64,000 nucleotides of DNA. Source: Ardenticatenaceae bacterium. GTDB lineage: Bacteria; Chloroflexota; Anaerolineae; Promineifilales; Promineifilaceae. The stretch spans positions 1,612,001 to 1,676,000 of the forward strand of contig JACKBQ010000001.1 of NCBI GenBank assembly GCA_020634455.1. Direction: 5' to 3'. The first letter of the stretch is position 1, and each line of letters begins with the position of its first letter. Under the pieces are notes generated by a model that did not search any database, had not been told where the DNA came from, and saw only the letters and a list, made by a program, of their open reading frames with translations. Shown piece by piece: positions 39,839 through 49,082 of the stretch. A program made the translations under genes and the position numbers.

Positions 39839-39866
39839 CTAAACCGACGCGCTCAAGGAATTACGT

Positions 39867-41558
39867 TTGTTCAACTCAACTGACGCCACAGAAGATGCCA
39901 ACCAACCCGTCCCGCTGCCGCCGGATGAGGAAGTACGGCCGTCTCCACCGCAAAACCTCAGCCAAAACAAGGGCGTGGTGAAGGCAGCGGCCGTTTTGGC
40001 CATCGGCAACGTCACCAGCCGGGTGCTGGGGCTGGTGCGCGAGATTGTGAAGTCGAACCTGTTTGGCGCATCTGACCTGCTGGGCGCGTACACCGTGGCC
40101 GCCCTGGTGCCGATGACACTGTTCAACCTGATCACCGGCGGCGAGATGGTGAGTTCCTCCCTGGTGCCCGTGTTTAGCGATTTTGCCAGCAAGGAGCGGC
40201 GGCAGGAACTGTGGAGCGTGGTCAGCACCTTTTTGAGTTTGGCCGTCGCCGTGCTGCTTTTCATCGTGGCCCTGGTGATGGTGTTTACGCCCCAAATCGC
40301 CTGGCTGGCCGGGGCGCGCAACTTTTCTGACGGCAGCTTAACGGCCGTTACCGAACAAATGATGCGCCTGGCCACTCCCGCCGTCCTCTTTTTGTCCATC
40401 GCCAGCATCCTCACCGGGGTGCTGTACGCCCTGGAGCGGTTTACGCTGCCCGCCTTCACCGCCGCCGTGTTCAACGGCACCATCGTCATCGTCGCCCTGC
40501 TGCGGCCGGATGAGATTGAGAGTCTGGTTTATGGCCTGCTGCTCGGCTCCTTCTTGCAGATTATTTTGCAACTGCCTGCGCTGCGAGACGGCCGTTTCCG
40601 CATCCAGTTTAATTGGCGGCATCCCGCCGTGCGCCGCATCCTCATTTTGTACGCGCCGATTGTGGTGGGGCTGGTGGTGAACCAGGTTGCCATCTGGATT
40701 AGCTACAATCTGGCCATCCTCACTGGGGACAACAGCGTGACGTACATGACCTACGCCACCACGCTGTACCAGTTTCCGCTCGGCCTGGTCGTTACCGCCC
40801 TCTCGATGGCCACACTGCCCACGCTCTCCCAAATTGTGAACGCTTACCACGCCAGCAAAGAAAACGATGCCGTGGCCGCTTCGGCCCGCATCCAGGAGTT
40901 CAAGCAAACGCTGGCCAGCGGCCTGCGCCTGGTACTCACGCTCATCTTGCCGGCCACCGCCGGGCTGTTTGCGCTCGCGCCCGCCATTATCGCTTTATTA
41001 TTAGAACATGGGAAGTTTACGCCGCAGGATACGGCCGTTACTGCCACCGTCCTCCGCGTTTATTTAGCCGGATTGCCCTTTGCCGCCATTGACCAGATGC
41101 TCGTTTATGCCTCCTACGCCCGCAAAGATACCTGGCGTCCAGCTATGACGGGCATTGTGAGCATGGTGATTTACACAATTACGGCCGTCCTGTTCCTGCC
41201 CAGTATCGGCCTCTACAGCCTGATGGTAGCCGACGCCGTGAAGCATTTTAGCCACACGATGATCATGCTTTGGCTTCTCCAGCGGCAGCTTGGCGGCCTG
41301 CGCGGTTTTCGCATTGGCACCACCATCTGGAAAGCGCTAGCGGCTTCAGTTGTGACGGGATTGGTGGCATATTTTGTGGGGGAAACGGCCGTTGCCTGGC
41401 TCCCGTTGGCTGGCTTCATCGGAAAACTAAGCATTGTCGGCGTTGCTGGCGGTTTTGGCTTGCTCGCTTTCCTTGTTTTGGTCAGGTTGCTCTCAATCAC
41501 CGAGGTACAAATATTGCATCGTACCCTCACCGCCAGGTTACGCCTGCGCCGAAAGTAG
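39867..41558 (+). CDS. murJ: Lipid II flippase MurJ
   Basis: A 563-residue MviN/MurJ-family integral membrane protein with about 14 helices, flipping lipid-linked peptidoglycan precursors. Diagnostic regions are 'AAAVLAIGNVTSRVLGLVREIVKSNLFGAS', 'LVPMTLFNLITGGEMVSSSLVPVFSDF' and 'LYQFPLGLVVTALSMATLPTLSQ'. A TTG start at 39867 with AAGGAA upstream is used; the first 35 residues are a polar Pro-rich extension. It is convergent with chrA. It is not linked to the dcw cluster but serves the same pathway. Confidence 0.92.
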   Translation: MFNSTDATEDANQPVPLPPDEEVRPSPPQNLSQNKGVVKAAAVLAIGNVTSRVLGLVREIVKSNLFGASDLLGAYTVAALVPMTLFNLITGGEMVSSSLVPVFSDFASKERRQELWSVVSTFLSLAVAVLLFIVALVMVFTPQIAWLAGARNFSDGSLTAVTEQMMRLATPAVLFLSIASILTGVLYALERFTLPAFTAAVFNGTIVIVALLRPDEIESLVYGLLLGSFLQIILQLPALRDGRFRIQFNWRHPAVRRILILYAPIVVGLVVNQVAIWISYNLAILTGDNSVTYMTYATTLYQFPLGLVVTALSMATLPTLSQIVNAYHASKENDAVAASARIQEFKQTLASGLRLVLTLILPATAGLFALAPAIIALLLEHGKFTPQDTAVTATVLRVYLAGLPFAAIDQMLVYASYARKDTWRPAMTGIVSMVIYTITAVLFLPSIGLYSLMVADAVKHFSHTMIMLWLLQRQLGGLRGFRIGTTIWKALAASVVTGLVAYFVGETAVAWLPLAGFIGKLSIVGVAGGFGLLAFLVLVRLLSITEVQILHRTLTARLRLRRK

Positions 41559-41605
41559 CTCCTCCCCGATCTGGATGCTGCGCGGTTTCACACAAACCAC
41601 ATCTT

Positions 41606-43015
41606 TCACGATGAAAGCGCCCAAAAATAATAAGCCATGCCAACCAGAGCGCTTCCGCCCAACGTGGTCAACATGCTCAACTTAAAGCGAAACAAAGCCA
41701 CAAAGGCGGCAATCGCAATGAATAAGCCAACCACATCCAGCGTGGCCCAATCCGGCACTAAAAAACGGGCCGGACCAATCAAATGCTCGTTCACCGTGCC
41801 AAACAAAGATTGCAGGGCAAACCAGACTGCCAAATTGAGAATAACACCCACCACAGCGGCCGTAATGCTGGAAAGCGCGGTAGTTAATGATTTGTTCCCT
41901 CGCCAATATTCAATGAACGGCGCACCCAGAAAAATCCAGATAAAACAAGGGACAAACGTTACCCAGGCGGTAATAACGGAACCAATGACACCTGCGGCCA
42001 TTGGCGAAAACGTGCCCGGATTGCGGTAAGCGCCCATAAACCCGACAAACTGCACCACCTGCACCAGGGGACCGGGGGTCGTCTCGGCCATGCCCAGGCC
42101 ATCCAGCATTTCGCCCGGTTGCAGCCAGCCAAAAATCTCCACAGCTTGCTGGGCAATGTAAGCTAACACAGCATATGCGCCACCAAAGGTGACAACGGCC
42201 GTTTTGCTGAAAAATATCGCCTCTTCCACAAAAACGTGGGATCGACCCAACCAGGGCCAGGTCAACAACAGGGGCAAGCTCCACAAAAGCAATCCGATCA
42301 CAAGAACACGCAGCGCCTGGCGAGCCGACGGCTTTTGTGAGCGGGCCACTGCATCGGTGATGGCATAGCCATCGTCACCTCCATCGCTCACTTCCCGCTG
42401 CTTAATGACGTGAAATTTGTCCAGCCAAATCTTGCCGCCCACATACCCAATCACGCCTGCTGCCAGCACAATGATGGGGAAAGGAACGTTGAAAATAAAA
42501 ATGCCAATAAACGCCAGGGCTGAGACGGTGACCATCACCTCATTCTTAAGCGCCCGTCGGCCAATGCGAATGACAGCCTCTACCACAATCGCCAAAACCG
42601 CCGGTTTCAAGCCATAAAACAAAGCCTGAACCAGAGTAACCTCATGAAACCCGGCATACAAAACGCTTAAAATCAATATCGAGACAAACCCTGGTAAAAC
42701 AAACAGGCTCCCGGCAATGAGGCCACCCTTTGTACTGTGCAGCAGCCATCCCAAATAGGTTGCCAGTTGCTGCGCCTCTGGCCCTGGCAGCAGCATGGTG
42801 TAGTTCAGGGCATGCAAAAAGCGGTTCTCACTGATCCACCGTTTTTCTTCGACCAGCAGCTTGTGCATGACCGCAATCTGCCCGGCGGGGCCGCCGAAAC
42901 TGTAGACAGCTACCTTCACCCAAACCCAAAACGCTTCACGAAACGTCACGCTGTGCAACGAGGCTGGCTGGCTGTTTACGGCCGTTTCCCAGTCATCTTC
43001 CGCTCCATTTTGCAT
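41606..43015 (-). CDS. chrA: Chromate transporter (ChrA, long-chain type)
   Basis: A 469-residue two-domain CHR protein exporting chromate, in which the N-terminal 'FREAFWVWVKVAVYSFGGPAGQIAVMH' and the second-half 'FFSKTAVVTFGGAYAVLAYIAQQAV' are the duplicated CHR motifs. 'ALNYTMLLPGPEAQQLATYLGW' and 'DGLGMAETTPGPLVQVVQFVGF' are the matching Pro-Gly signatures. The long form is a fusion of two half-units. No chrB-type regulator is adjacent. The N-terminal segment before residue 22 is polar and carries an ACGGCCGT-encoded 'ETAV'. Confidence 0.92.
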   Translation of the reverse strand: MQNGAEDDWETAVNSQPASLHSVTFREAFWVWVKVAVYSFGGPAGQIAVMHKLLVEEKRWISENRFLHALNYTMLLPGPEAQQLATYLGWLLHSTKGGLIAGSLFVLPGFVSILILSVLYAGFHEVTLVQALFYGLKPAVLAIVVEAVIRIGRRALKNEVMVTVSALAFIGIFIFNVPFPIIVLAAGVIGYVGGKIWLDKFHVIKQREVSDGGDDGYAITDAVARSQKPSARQALRVLVIGLLLWSLPLLLTWPWLGRSHVFVEEAIFFSKTAVVTFGGAYAVLAYIAQQAVEIFGWLQPGEMLDGLGMAETTPGPLVQVVQFVGFMGAYRNPGTFSPMAAGVIGSVITAWVTFVPCFIWIFLGAPFIEYWRGNKSLTTALSSITAAVVGVILNLAVWFALQSLFGTVNEHLIGPARFLVPDWATLDVVGLFIAIAAFVALFRFKLSMLTTLGGSALVGMAYYFWALSS

Positions 43016-43185
43016 ATCCTAATCCTTTATTTCGGGTATAATTTCAGCAGGAATAAACCGGTATCAATTATAGTTATTTGCGCTATTTATTGATACCAGA
43101 AAAAGCGATTACCCCTTGCAAACAGTCTGCTTTTTTGGTTAAATGCAACACGCAAGACAAATATCCAACAAAAAAGGAAACGGCC

Positions 43186-43854
43186 GTGTCAGACACCCTC
43201 TACCAACTCTCCGTACGTAAAGGTCCTAAAGTTGGCGAAAAATTCGTCCTAGAAACCCTCTCCCTAACCATCGGACGCGATCCCGTCTCCGACATTATCC
43301 TCAATGATCCAGAAGTTTCGCGGCAGCACGCCCGCTTTACCCAAACCGAAACTGGCTACCAGGTACAAGATTTGGGCAGCACCAACGGCACCTTCGTCAA
43401 CGGCCAACGCCTGGAATCGGAACCGGTGGATTTACAGCCCGGCTTCACCATCAGCATGGGCAGCGGTGTCACCTTGCTCTATGAATTGGTGCCAACCGGC
43501 GACGCCCTCGCAGCTACCATGCTGGATCAGAGCGGGCTGAGCGGTATGTTAGGCCAGGCCGATCATGAAGATGGTTTACCAAAACTCCCCTATTATGAAG
43601 AAGATCCGGAAGCGCCTGAAGATTGGGAGCCAGACCCTGCTCCACCTTTTTCATCTGCGCCGCCACCACCGCCTAAAGCCGCAGCCACGCCATTTGTCCC
43701 CATGCCAGACGCAGATGAAGCCGCCAAAAAACGCCGCCGAAATATGATTATTGCGGTAACGGCCGTAATACTCCTGCTCTGCTGCTGTGGCTTCCTCATT
43801 TTCATGTATTACATCGGGGGCGATTGGCTGTTGGATAATCTGGGTCTCATCTAA
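43186..43854 (+). CDS. FHA-domain membrane protein
   Basis: A 222-residue protein with an N-terminal forkhead-associated domain (about residues 5-95). It shows 'LTIGRDPVSDIILNDPEVSRQHARF' and 'VQDLGSTNGTFVNGQRL', the phosphothreonine-binding motifs. A Pro-rich acidic linker leads to a single C-terminal transmembrane helix ('MIIAVTAVILLLCCCGFLIFMYYIGG'). The FHA domain would face the cytoplasm and dock Ser/Thr-kinase substrates; no kinase lies nearby. A GTG start at 43186 is preferred because AAGGAAA precedes it; the ACGGCCGT palindrome forms the spacer and start codon. The upstream ATG frame is unlikely. Confidence 0.85.
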   Translation: MSDTLYQLSVRKGPKVGEKFVLETLSLTIGRDPVSDIILNDPEVSRQHARFTQTETGYQVQDLGSTNGTFVNGQRLESEPVDLQPGFTISMGSGVTLLYELVPTGDALAATMLDQSGLSGMLGQADHEDGLPKLPYYEEDPEAPEDWEPDPAPPFSSAPPPPPKAAATPFVPMPDADEAAKKRRRNMIIAVTAVILLLCCCGFLIFMYYIGGDWLLDNLGLI

Positions 43855-43887
43855 CCCAATTCAGAACATATTTAGCTTAAATGAGAA

Positions 43888-43910
43888 GGAGGGTGAGCCC
43901 CTCCTTTTTT
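43888..43910 (+). terminator. Intrinsic terminator of the FHA gene
   Basis: The stem GGAGGG / CCCTCC (43888-43893, 43899-43904) is followed by six T. It lies just before the convergent regulator's stop codon. Confidence 0.8.
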
Positions 43911-46900
43911 ATTGAGTGAGAATATCTTCAGCGAGGAGTTGGGAAACGGCCGTCCACAACGCCCGACTCATTTCCCCTAAATCCAGATCAGCATCAGGAG
44001 GCAGTTCATCCAGCGGCGGCAGCTGCGACCAAACCCATTCGGCAAAAAACGGCACCTGTGCCAAAAACGGTTCGCGGCTGGCCAACATTTGCAGCTTCAG
44101 CCGCCACGCCTCTTCCTGGTGGTAATCCAGCAGCAAAATGGTTATGGGGATGAGAAACAGCAGCGGAATGAACGCTTGCAGTTCAACGGCCGTCCACAAC
44201 GCATCCACCACCATTTTTTGCGCCTGCGCCACATTGCCCAGTCCCAACAGCGCCTGCCCCCAGCCAGCGGCCGTCCAGATGATCGACTCCTCATCGTCCA
44301 GCGAGCGATACGCCTCGGTGCTTTGCTCAAACCAATCCTGCGCCACGCCAAAATGCCCGGCAGCCAGCTCCAGCCAGCCCATCACCCGGTAGGCCCGCCC
44401 CAGCAACAACAGCCGACTAGAAACATCGGGGCGAATGTAAGTGATGCCCTGCTGAATGCTCTCCCGCGCCGCGTCCAATTGGTTGCTCAAGGCCAGCAAC
44501 TCTCCATGAAAAATCGTAGGAAAGGCTGAAGCAAACGGGTAGCCCAACTCCCGACCCAATCCTTTCGCCTCCGCAAGGATGCCATCCGCCTCGGCAAAGT
44601 GGCCAGATAGCCAATGAGTCACAGCCAGATTCACCCGATGCTTAACCATGTCGCTACGGAAACCATTGTCCCGCGAGATGCTCATTGCCTGCTGAATAAA
44701 ACGCCCGGCAGCCGCAAAATCGCCCTGGAACAGCGACAAAAAGGCCAGCGCTTCCAGTGCTTTGCTCATGCCCCAAACGCTGTTTTGGGTTTGGGAAAGG
44801 GTCAGGCATTCCTCAAATAAGCGTCGCGCTTCTTCATAATCAACCAGATCGCGAGCAACCCAGCCAAGCTGTACCAACGCCCGAATGGTTTCCCACTGGT
44901 TGCCCTGGCTGCGCGCAGCGATAAGGTTTTTCTCAAAACGATGCCGCGCCTCAGGGTAATTGCCCATGCGGCGAGCAATATTACCCAGGGCATTTTGTGC
45001 GCTGAACTCACTGTAACGATCGCCTAATTCTCGGCCAAGCGTCAAACTTTGTTCCAACAACGCCAAAGCATATTGGCGATTTTCTTCTTCAAAGCTGTAA
45101 AAGTTACCCATCGTGGCCAGGGCAAACGCTTTTTCCACCCGCACATCTTCTTGGGAGTGCGCAGCGCTTTCCAGCAACTCAGTGATTTCTTCAAAAATGC
45201 TTTTAATCGTGTCAATTTGGCCCAGATAGCTGAGAAAGCGTGTGTGCCAGGTGAGCGTTTTGGCCAAAACACACTGTTGGCTGGGCGATTCGGGCAGTTG
45301 GCGCAGGCGTTGGCTGGCTGCCTGGCAAATGGCCAGGCCATCGTGCAAACGCTCGCGGCTGGCGTAAAAGCGGCACAGACCGCTCACCGCCAAATAAATC
45401 CCGGTCATGTCGCCCTGCTGTACGGCCCATTCCCAGGCAGCACGGCCGTTTTCCTGATCCGCTTCGATGTGGGCCAGCGCCAGCTGGGGCTGCCCCGCTT
45501 TGAGTTGGTTGTTGCGATGTTGCAGCAGGGCGCAGTAATAATTGCTGTGTTTGGTGTAAACGGCCGTTGCCTGCACATCATCCTCCGCCAGCTTTTCTGC
45601 TGCGTACTGGCGCACCAGCTCATGCAGCTCGTACCGATCGCGCGGCTGGTTGTATTGCAAGAACGATTTGTTTACCAAATTGGCCAGCGTACGAATCGAA
45701 GCGTTGGTGATTTTTTGAGCAGCCGTGCGCGTAAAGCCACCCCGAAAAACCGCCAGTTGGGCAAAAACAGCCTGGTCAGCCACGCTCAACTGCTGCCAGG
45801 AACAATCAAAAACGGCCCGGATGCTGCGGTGGCGCTGCGGCATGTTGCGCAGGTCGGTTTCCAGCAAGCCGAGGCTGTTTTCAATTTCGCTGGCAATATC
45901 CGCTAGCGAAAGCAAATCCACCCACGAGGCAGCCAACTCCAACCCTAGCGGCATCCCGCCCACAGCATGGCAAATGCGGGTCAAGTCCGGCAAATCATTG
46001 GCCGTGATGGCAAAATTGGGCTGAACACGGTGCGCCGCCTGCACAAAAAGCCGCACGGCTGAAGAGCGCAGCGCTTCGTCGGTTGTTTCCCAGTCGGGAA
46101 AATCCAACCCCTGAATGGGGAAAATCTGCTCGCCCAGCAGCTGGAGCCGCTCCCGCGAAGTCACCATGATTTTGAGCCGGGCAGTTGTCTGCAAAATTTC
46201 GGCAACCAGATCGGCCCCGGCCAGCACATGCTCAAAATTATCCAGGATGAGCAGCAATTGTTTGTGGCGCAAATAGTCGAGCAGCTGGTCTTTAAAAGCC
46301 AACTGTTCACCGGGCAAATGCTCTGTACGGTTACCCTGGTGGCCGCTGTCCAACGGCAGCCCAAGGGCGTGGGCAATAGCCGGTACCATCTGATCAACCG
46401 ATTGCAACGGAGCCAAATGCACAAAAAAGATACCGTGGGGGAAGGCGGCCACATTGGCCAGCTGTGCATCAGCGGCGGCCAAAGCCAGCCGCGTTTTGCC
46501 CATGCCGCCCGGCCCCACGATGGAAATGAGCCGCGTTTCAGGGTCGGCCAGCAAGACGGCCAGCGCACGCAGGTCTACCTCGCGACCGATGAATGGAGTG
46601 GGCATTTGGGGCAAATTTTGGGGCCGGGCAACGGCCGTTTCCGGCACAATTTTTGGCGGCGTGGCTGAGCGCAAAGGTGGGAAATATTGATGCGGCAGGT
46701 CTGGATGCATCAGCCCGTACAGGCGCTGGGCTGGCTCCGCACCATTAAGCTGATGCTCGCCAAACGGTTTCCAGTACGCGCCGGGGGGCAGCGACAAGGC
46801 ATCATGAACGGCCGTACTCGCCACAATTTGCCCGCCCCAGGCCGCCGCCACGATGGGTGCTGTTTGGGCAACGGCCGTTGCTTCAGACACGCCGCCGTGC

Positions 46901-48003
46901 AGCCCCAGGCGCAGGCGCAGCTCGCCAACTCGGCCCCACTTTTCCCGGCCAAAAGCACTTTGTATGGCGAGGGCACAGGCCAGCGAACGGCCGTTGGTAA
47001 ACACGGCGCTCACCTTGTCCCCCTGCAACGCCAGAATGCGCCCGCCGTGCTGCTGGATGAGCGATTCCAGCAAAGTGTTGTGGCGGTGCAACGCGGGAAT
47101 CATTTCCTGCTGGTACTGGTCCCACAGGCTCACAACGTCTTCGATGTCGGTCATGAGGATGGTGTGGAAACGGCCGTTGGCTGTCTTTGTCTCTTTTTCT
47201 TCTGGCAGCAGTTCCGGGGGCAAGCGGTTGACCTGGATTTGCTCGTAGAGCGCAACAGTTTCGGCCGTTGGTGCAACGCCCAGCTCATTTTGCAAATGTT
47301 CGCGGCAGATGTGGTATTGGGCAATGGCGGCGCTGCGCTGCCCGGTTTGTCTCAGGGCAATCATCAGTTGCCGGTAGGCAATTTCCCGCAGTTTGTCGAT
47401 TTCTAGCTGCTTCCAGGCGTAGGTTTGGGCTTTGTCGTAAACGGCCGTTTGCAGTGCATCTTCCGTGAGGGCATCTAGCGCATCCAGCGCCTGCCGCCGC
47501 AACGCTTCGCGGTACACCTGCGCCCACGCCTCAAACTCATTGCTGTCCGACAGGTAAAAGTCACTCAAAAAACCACCACGGTAGCGGGAAACGGCCGTTA
47601 CCGGATCGCGCTCAATCTCTGCCAAAAATTCAGCCACATCCAAATAAAAATCAGCTTCGGGATTGATTTGTACCGTTTGGCGTTCAGAAATAAGGAAAGG
47701 CACTGGCTTTGGGCCGTTTTTGGCCGCCACTTCGGGGATCGCCTGGCGCAAACGATAGATCGTCTGGCGCAAATTCACCTGCGCCGACGGCTGGGGCAAG
47801 TCTGGCCAAAGCAAATCCATCAACGCTTCGCGCCTGTGAACTTGTTCTGCCTCCATGACCAGATAAACCAGCAGAGCCTGGACCTTGTTTGTACGGAATT
47901 TGTACAAAGGCTGGTCGCCCACCGATGCTGAAAATGGCCCCAAGAGGGAAATGGATAAATCGAACATGCCCATGATTAAAAATGTTTCCGACCTCATTTT
48001 CAA
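43909..48003 (-). CDS. SARP/BTAD - cyclase-like - NB-ARC - TPR regulator (STAND family)
   Basis: 1364 residues. SARP winged helix and BTAD occupy residues 13-260 ('YRGGFLSDFYLSDSNEFEAW'). A class III cyclase-homology domain spans about 279-430, with 'TILMTDIEDV' (metal Asp286) and 'LQGDKVSAVF' (Asp329). The 'VNxAAR' segment is replaced by 'TAPIVAAAWGGQIVAS', so catalysis is doubtful. NB-ARC has Walker A GPGGMGKT (497-504), 'LLLILDNFEHVL' and 'GMPLGLELAASWV'. A long TPR array ends the protein. The cyclase-like module could be a nucleotide sensor (inference). The real start may be Met11 or Met13. The divergent gene at 48260 has an 11-bp-grid operator. Confidence 0.92.
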   Translation of the reverse strand: MKMRSETFLIMGMFDLSISLLGPFSASVGDQPLYKFRTNKVQALLVYLVMEAEQVHRREALMDLLWPDLPQPSAQVNLRQTIYRLRQAIPEVAAKNGPKPVPFLISERQTVQINPEADFYLDVAEFLAEIERDPVTAVSRYRGGFLSDFYLSDSNEFEAWAQVYREALRRQALDALDALTEDALQTAVYDKAQTYAWKQLEIDKLREIAYRQLMIALRQTGQRSAAIAQYHICREHLQNELGVAPTAETVALYEQIQVNRLPPELLPEEKETKTANGRFHTILMTDIEDVVSLWDQYQQEMIPALHRHNTLLESLIQQHGGRILALQGDKVSAVFTNGRSLACALAIQSAFGREKWGRVGELRLRLGLHGGVSEATAVAQTAPIVAAAWGGQIVASTAVHDALSLPPGAYWKPFGEHQLNGAEPAQRLYGLMHPDLPHQYFPPLRSATPPKIVPETAVARPQNLPQMPTPFIGREVDLRALAVLLADPETRLISIVGPGGMGKTRLALAAADAQLANVAAFPHGIFFVHLAPLQSVDQMVPAIAHALGLPLDSGHQGNRTEHLPGEQLAFKDQLLDYLRHKQLLLILDNFEHVLAGADLVAEILQTTARLKIMVTSRERLQLLGEQIFPIQGLDFPDWETTDEALRSSAVRLFVQAAHRVQPNFAITANDLPDLTRICHAVGGMPLGLELAASWVDLLSLADIASEIENSLGLLETDLRNMPQRHRSIRAVFDCSWQQLSVADQAVFAQLAVFRGGFTRTAAQKITNASIRTLANLVNKSFLQYNQPRDRYELHELVRQYAAEKLAEDDVQATAVYTKHSNYYCALLQHRNNQLKAGQPQLALAHIEADQENGRAAWEWAVQQGDMTGIYLAVSGLCRFYASRERLHDGLAICQAASQRLRQLPESPSQQCVLAKTLTWHTRFLSYLGQIDTIKSIFEEITELLESAAHSQEDVRVEKAFALATMGNFYSFEEENRQYALALLEQSLTLGRELGDRYSEFSAQNALGNIARRMGNYPEARHRFEKNLIAARSQGNQWETIRALVQLGWVARDLVDYEEARRLFEECLTLSQTQNSVWGMSKALEALAFLSLFQGDFAAAGRFIQQAMSISRDNGFRSDMVKHRVNLAVTHWLSGHFAEADGILAEAKGLGRELGYPFASAFPTIFHGELLALSNQLDAARESIQQGITYIRPDVSSRLLLLGRAYRVMGWLELAAGHFGVAQDWFEQSTEAYRSLDDEESIIWTAAGWGQALLGLGNVAQAQKMVVDALWTAVELQAFIPLLFLIPITILLLDYHQEEAWRLKLQMLASREPFLAQVPFFAEWVWSQLPPLDELPPDADLDLGEMSRALWTAVSQLLAEDILTQ

Positions 48004-48077
48004 TTGTCAGTTGTCATGAGGTTATGCCGCCCTTCTTGGACGCAATGACCGAATTTCAACTGAAAATTTTACCACAT

Positions 48078-48164
48078 TGTCACGCTGTGCTTATGAATTA
48101 CTAACGCAAAATGGGTGGTTGGTCACGCTGTGGTTACGAACCGGTCACGGGCATCTGGCATACT
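48078..48164 (+). promoter_or_regulatory. SARP-type operator with two heptamer triplets plus -10
   Basis: Triplet 1 is TGTCACG (48078), GCTTATG (48089) and ACTAACG (48100). Triplet 2 is GGTCACG (48121), GGTTACG (48132) and GGTCACG (48143). Within each triplet spacing is exactly 11 bp; between them it is 21 bp. CATACT (48159-48164) follows the last heptamer after 9 bases, as at 26714-26735. This matches the direct-repeat recognition of SARP activators. Confidence 0.8.
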
Positions 48165-48259
48165 ATAAGCGTGATGAAATAAGGTCGATGTGCGCCAAAG
48201 TTTATTGTAGAGGAATCATTTGCACATCACGAAGCGATTTCATTCAAGGAGACGACACA

Positions 48260-48445
48260 ATGTTGTACACACATATGGACCAAAAAATTGCAGAAGCGCG
48301 TATTGACGCTCTGATTGAAGAGGCCAAAGAAGGTCGGTTAATCAAAAATTCAGGCCGGAAACCAATTTTCCGGCTGCCAAATTTGAGCAACCTGTTTGCT
48401 AATTTGAAAACTGCACAGAAAACGGCCGTTGCTACTCAGGCCTAA
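48260..48445 (+). CDS. Small protein divergent from the second SARP regulator, likely its target
   Basis: A 61-residue basic protein of unknown family: an amphipathic N-terminal helix ('HMDQKIAEARIDALIEEAKEG'), then a basic Asn/Leu-rich tail ('GRKPIFRLPNLSNLFANLKTAQK'). AAGGAGACGACACA precedes ATG 48260, closely resembling AAGGAGACCCAA before the first small SARP-linked gene. The two products are not similar. A perfect terminator follows at 48473. The leader is about 90 bases. Activation by the divergent SARP/STAND protein is inferred from operator layout. Confidence 0.7.
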   Translation: MLYTHMDQKIAEARIDALIEEAKEGRLIKNSGRKPIFRLPNLSNLFANLKTAQKTAVATQA

Positions 48446-48472
48446 CCAATTTCCCCTCTCAAGGAAAGAAAA

Positions 48473-48505
48473 GAGGCTGCTGGAACATTCCAGCAGCCTC
48501 TTTTT
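48473..48505 (+). terminator. Intrinsic terminator of the small SARP-linked gene
   Basis: The 11-bp perfect stem GAGGCTGCTGG / CCAGCAGCCTC (48473-48483, 48490-48500) has a 6-base loop and is followed by TTTTTGTTT. Confidence 0.95.
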
Positions 48506-48578
48506 GTTTGAGAACAAATCCAAGACCCAACGCTTTGCCCGTCGGCCTCCATGATTAATTTCTTATGCAAACCCCAGG

Positions 48579-48965
48579 CTAGGCCGACTCTTCGTCTTTT
48601 TCTGCCAAATCGGTCTGCGGATCAATAACAATTTTCTCATTCACATCATCCGCTCTGGCAAAGCCATCGCTTTCACGAATCTGGTCCATGTAGCGCATCA
48701 CCACATGGGGGGGCGCCAGCTCAATGAACACCTTGGAACTAACCAACAGCGCGGTCAAATCATCCAGTTGCCCCAAACCGAGCAAAACATCCGGCAATAA
48801 ATCCACAGGCCAAAGCAGATAGAGAACGGCCGTAAATGGAACCAGCTTCAAATAAAACGGCACTTCCGGGTCACGCAGTAAATAGTAAACCAAACGCGCC
48901 TGCTGCCACACTTCCCTAAAAAAGCCGGGGTCCTTACGCTTACCAACAATCATTTCCAAATTCAT
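48579..48965 (-). CDS. YkvA-like DUF1232 membrane protein
   Basis: A 128-residue protein with the DUF1232 signature 'VPFYLKLVPFTAVLYLLWPVDLLPDVLLGLGQLDDLTALL', two short membrane helices joined at Pro-Val-Asp-Leu-Leu-Pro-Asp. An acidic C-terminal tail follows. Function in the family is unknown. ATG 48965 has AAGGAAAA upstream at rather long spacing; an 11-codon longer TTG-initiated frame is less likely. Confidence 0.85.
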   Translation of the reverse strand: MNLEMIVGKRKDPGFFREVWQQARLVYYLLRDPEVPFYLKLVPFTAVLYLLWPVDLLPDVLLGLGQLDDLTALLVSSKVFIELAPPHVVMRYMDQIRESDGFARADDVNEKIVIDPQTDLAEKDEESA

Positions 48966-49082
48966 TGGAGACTTTTTTCCTTTTCGCTCATAAAGCAATC
49001 CTTAACTCAGAAGTTGCACCAAATTTACTTGCGACAAACCAGAAAGCCTTACGTTGCGCCATAAAAAAGGTTGCACCCAAAA

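Larger units (their letters stand above)
39545..39866. other. Intergenic region with repeat R1b and family E spacer
   Basis: The 322 bp between the broken RAYT gene and murJ holds a word AACGTAGTGGGGCT shared with 12648, repeat R1b (39609-39678) and the family E dyad (39771-39838). No gene was recognised. Confidence 0.55.
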
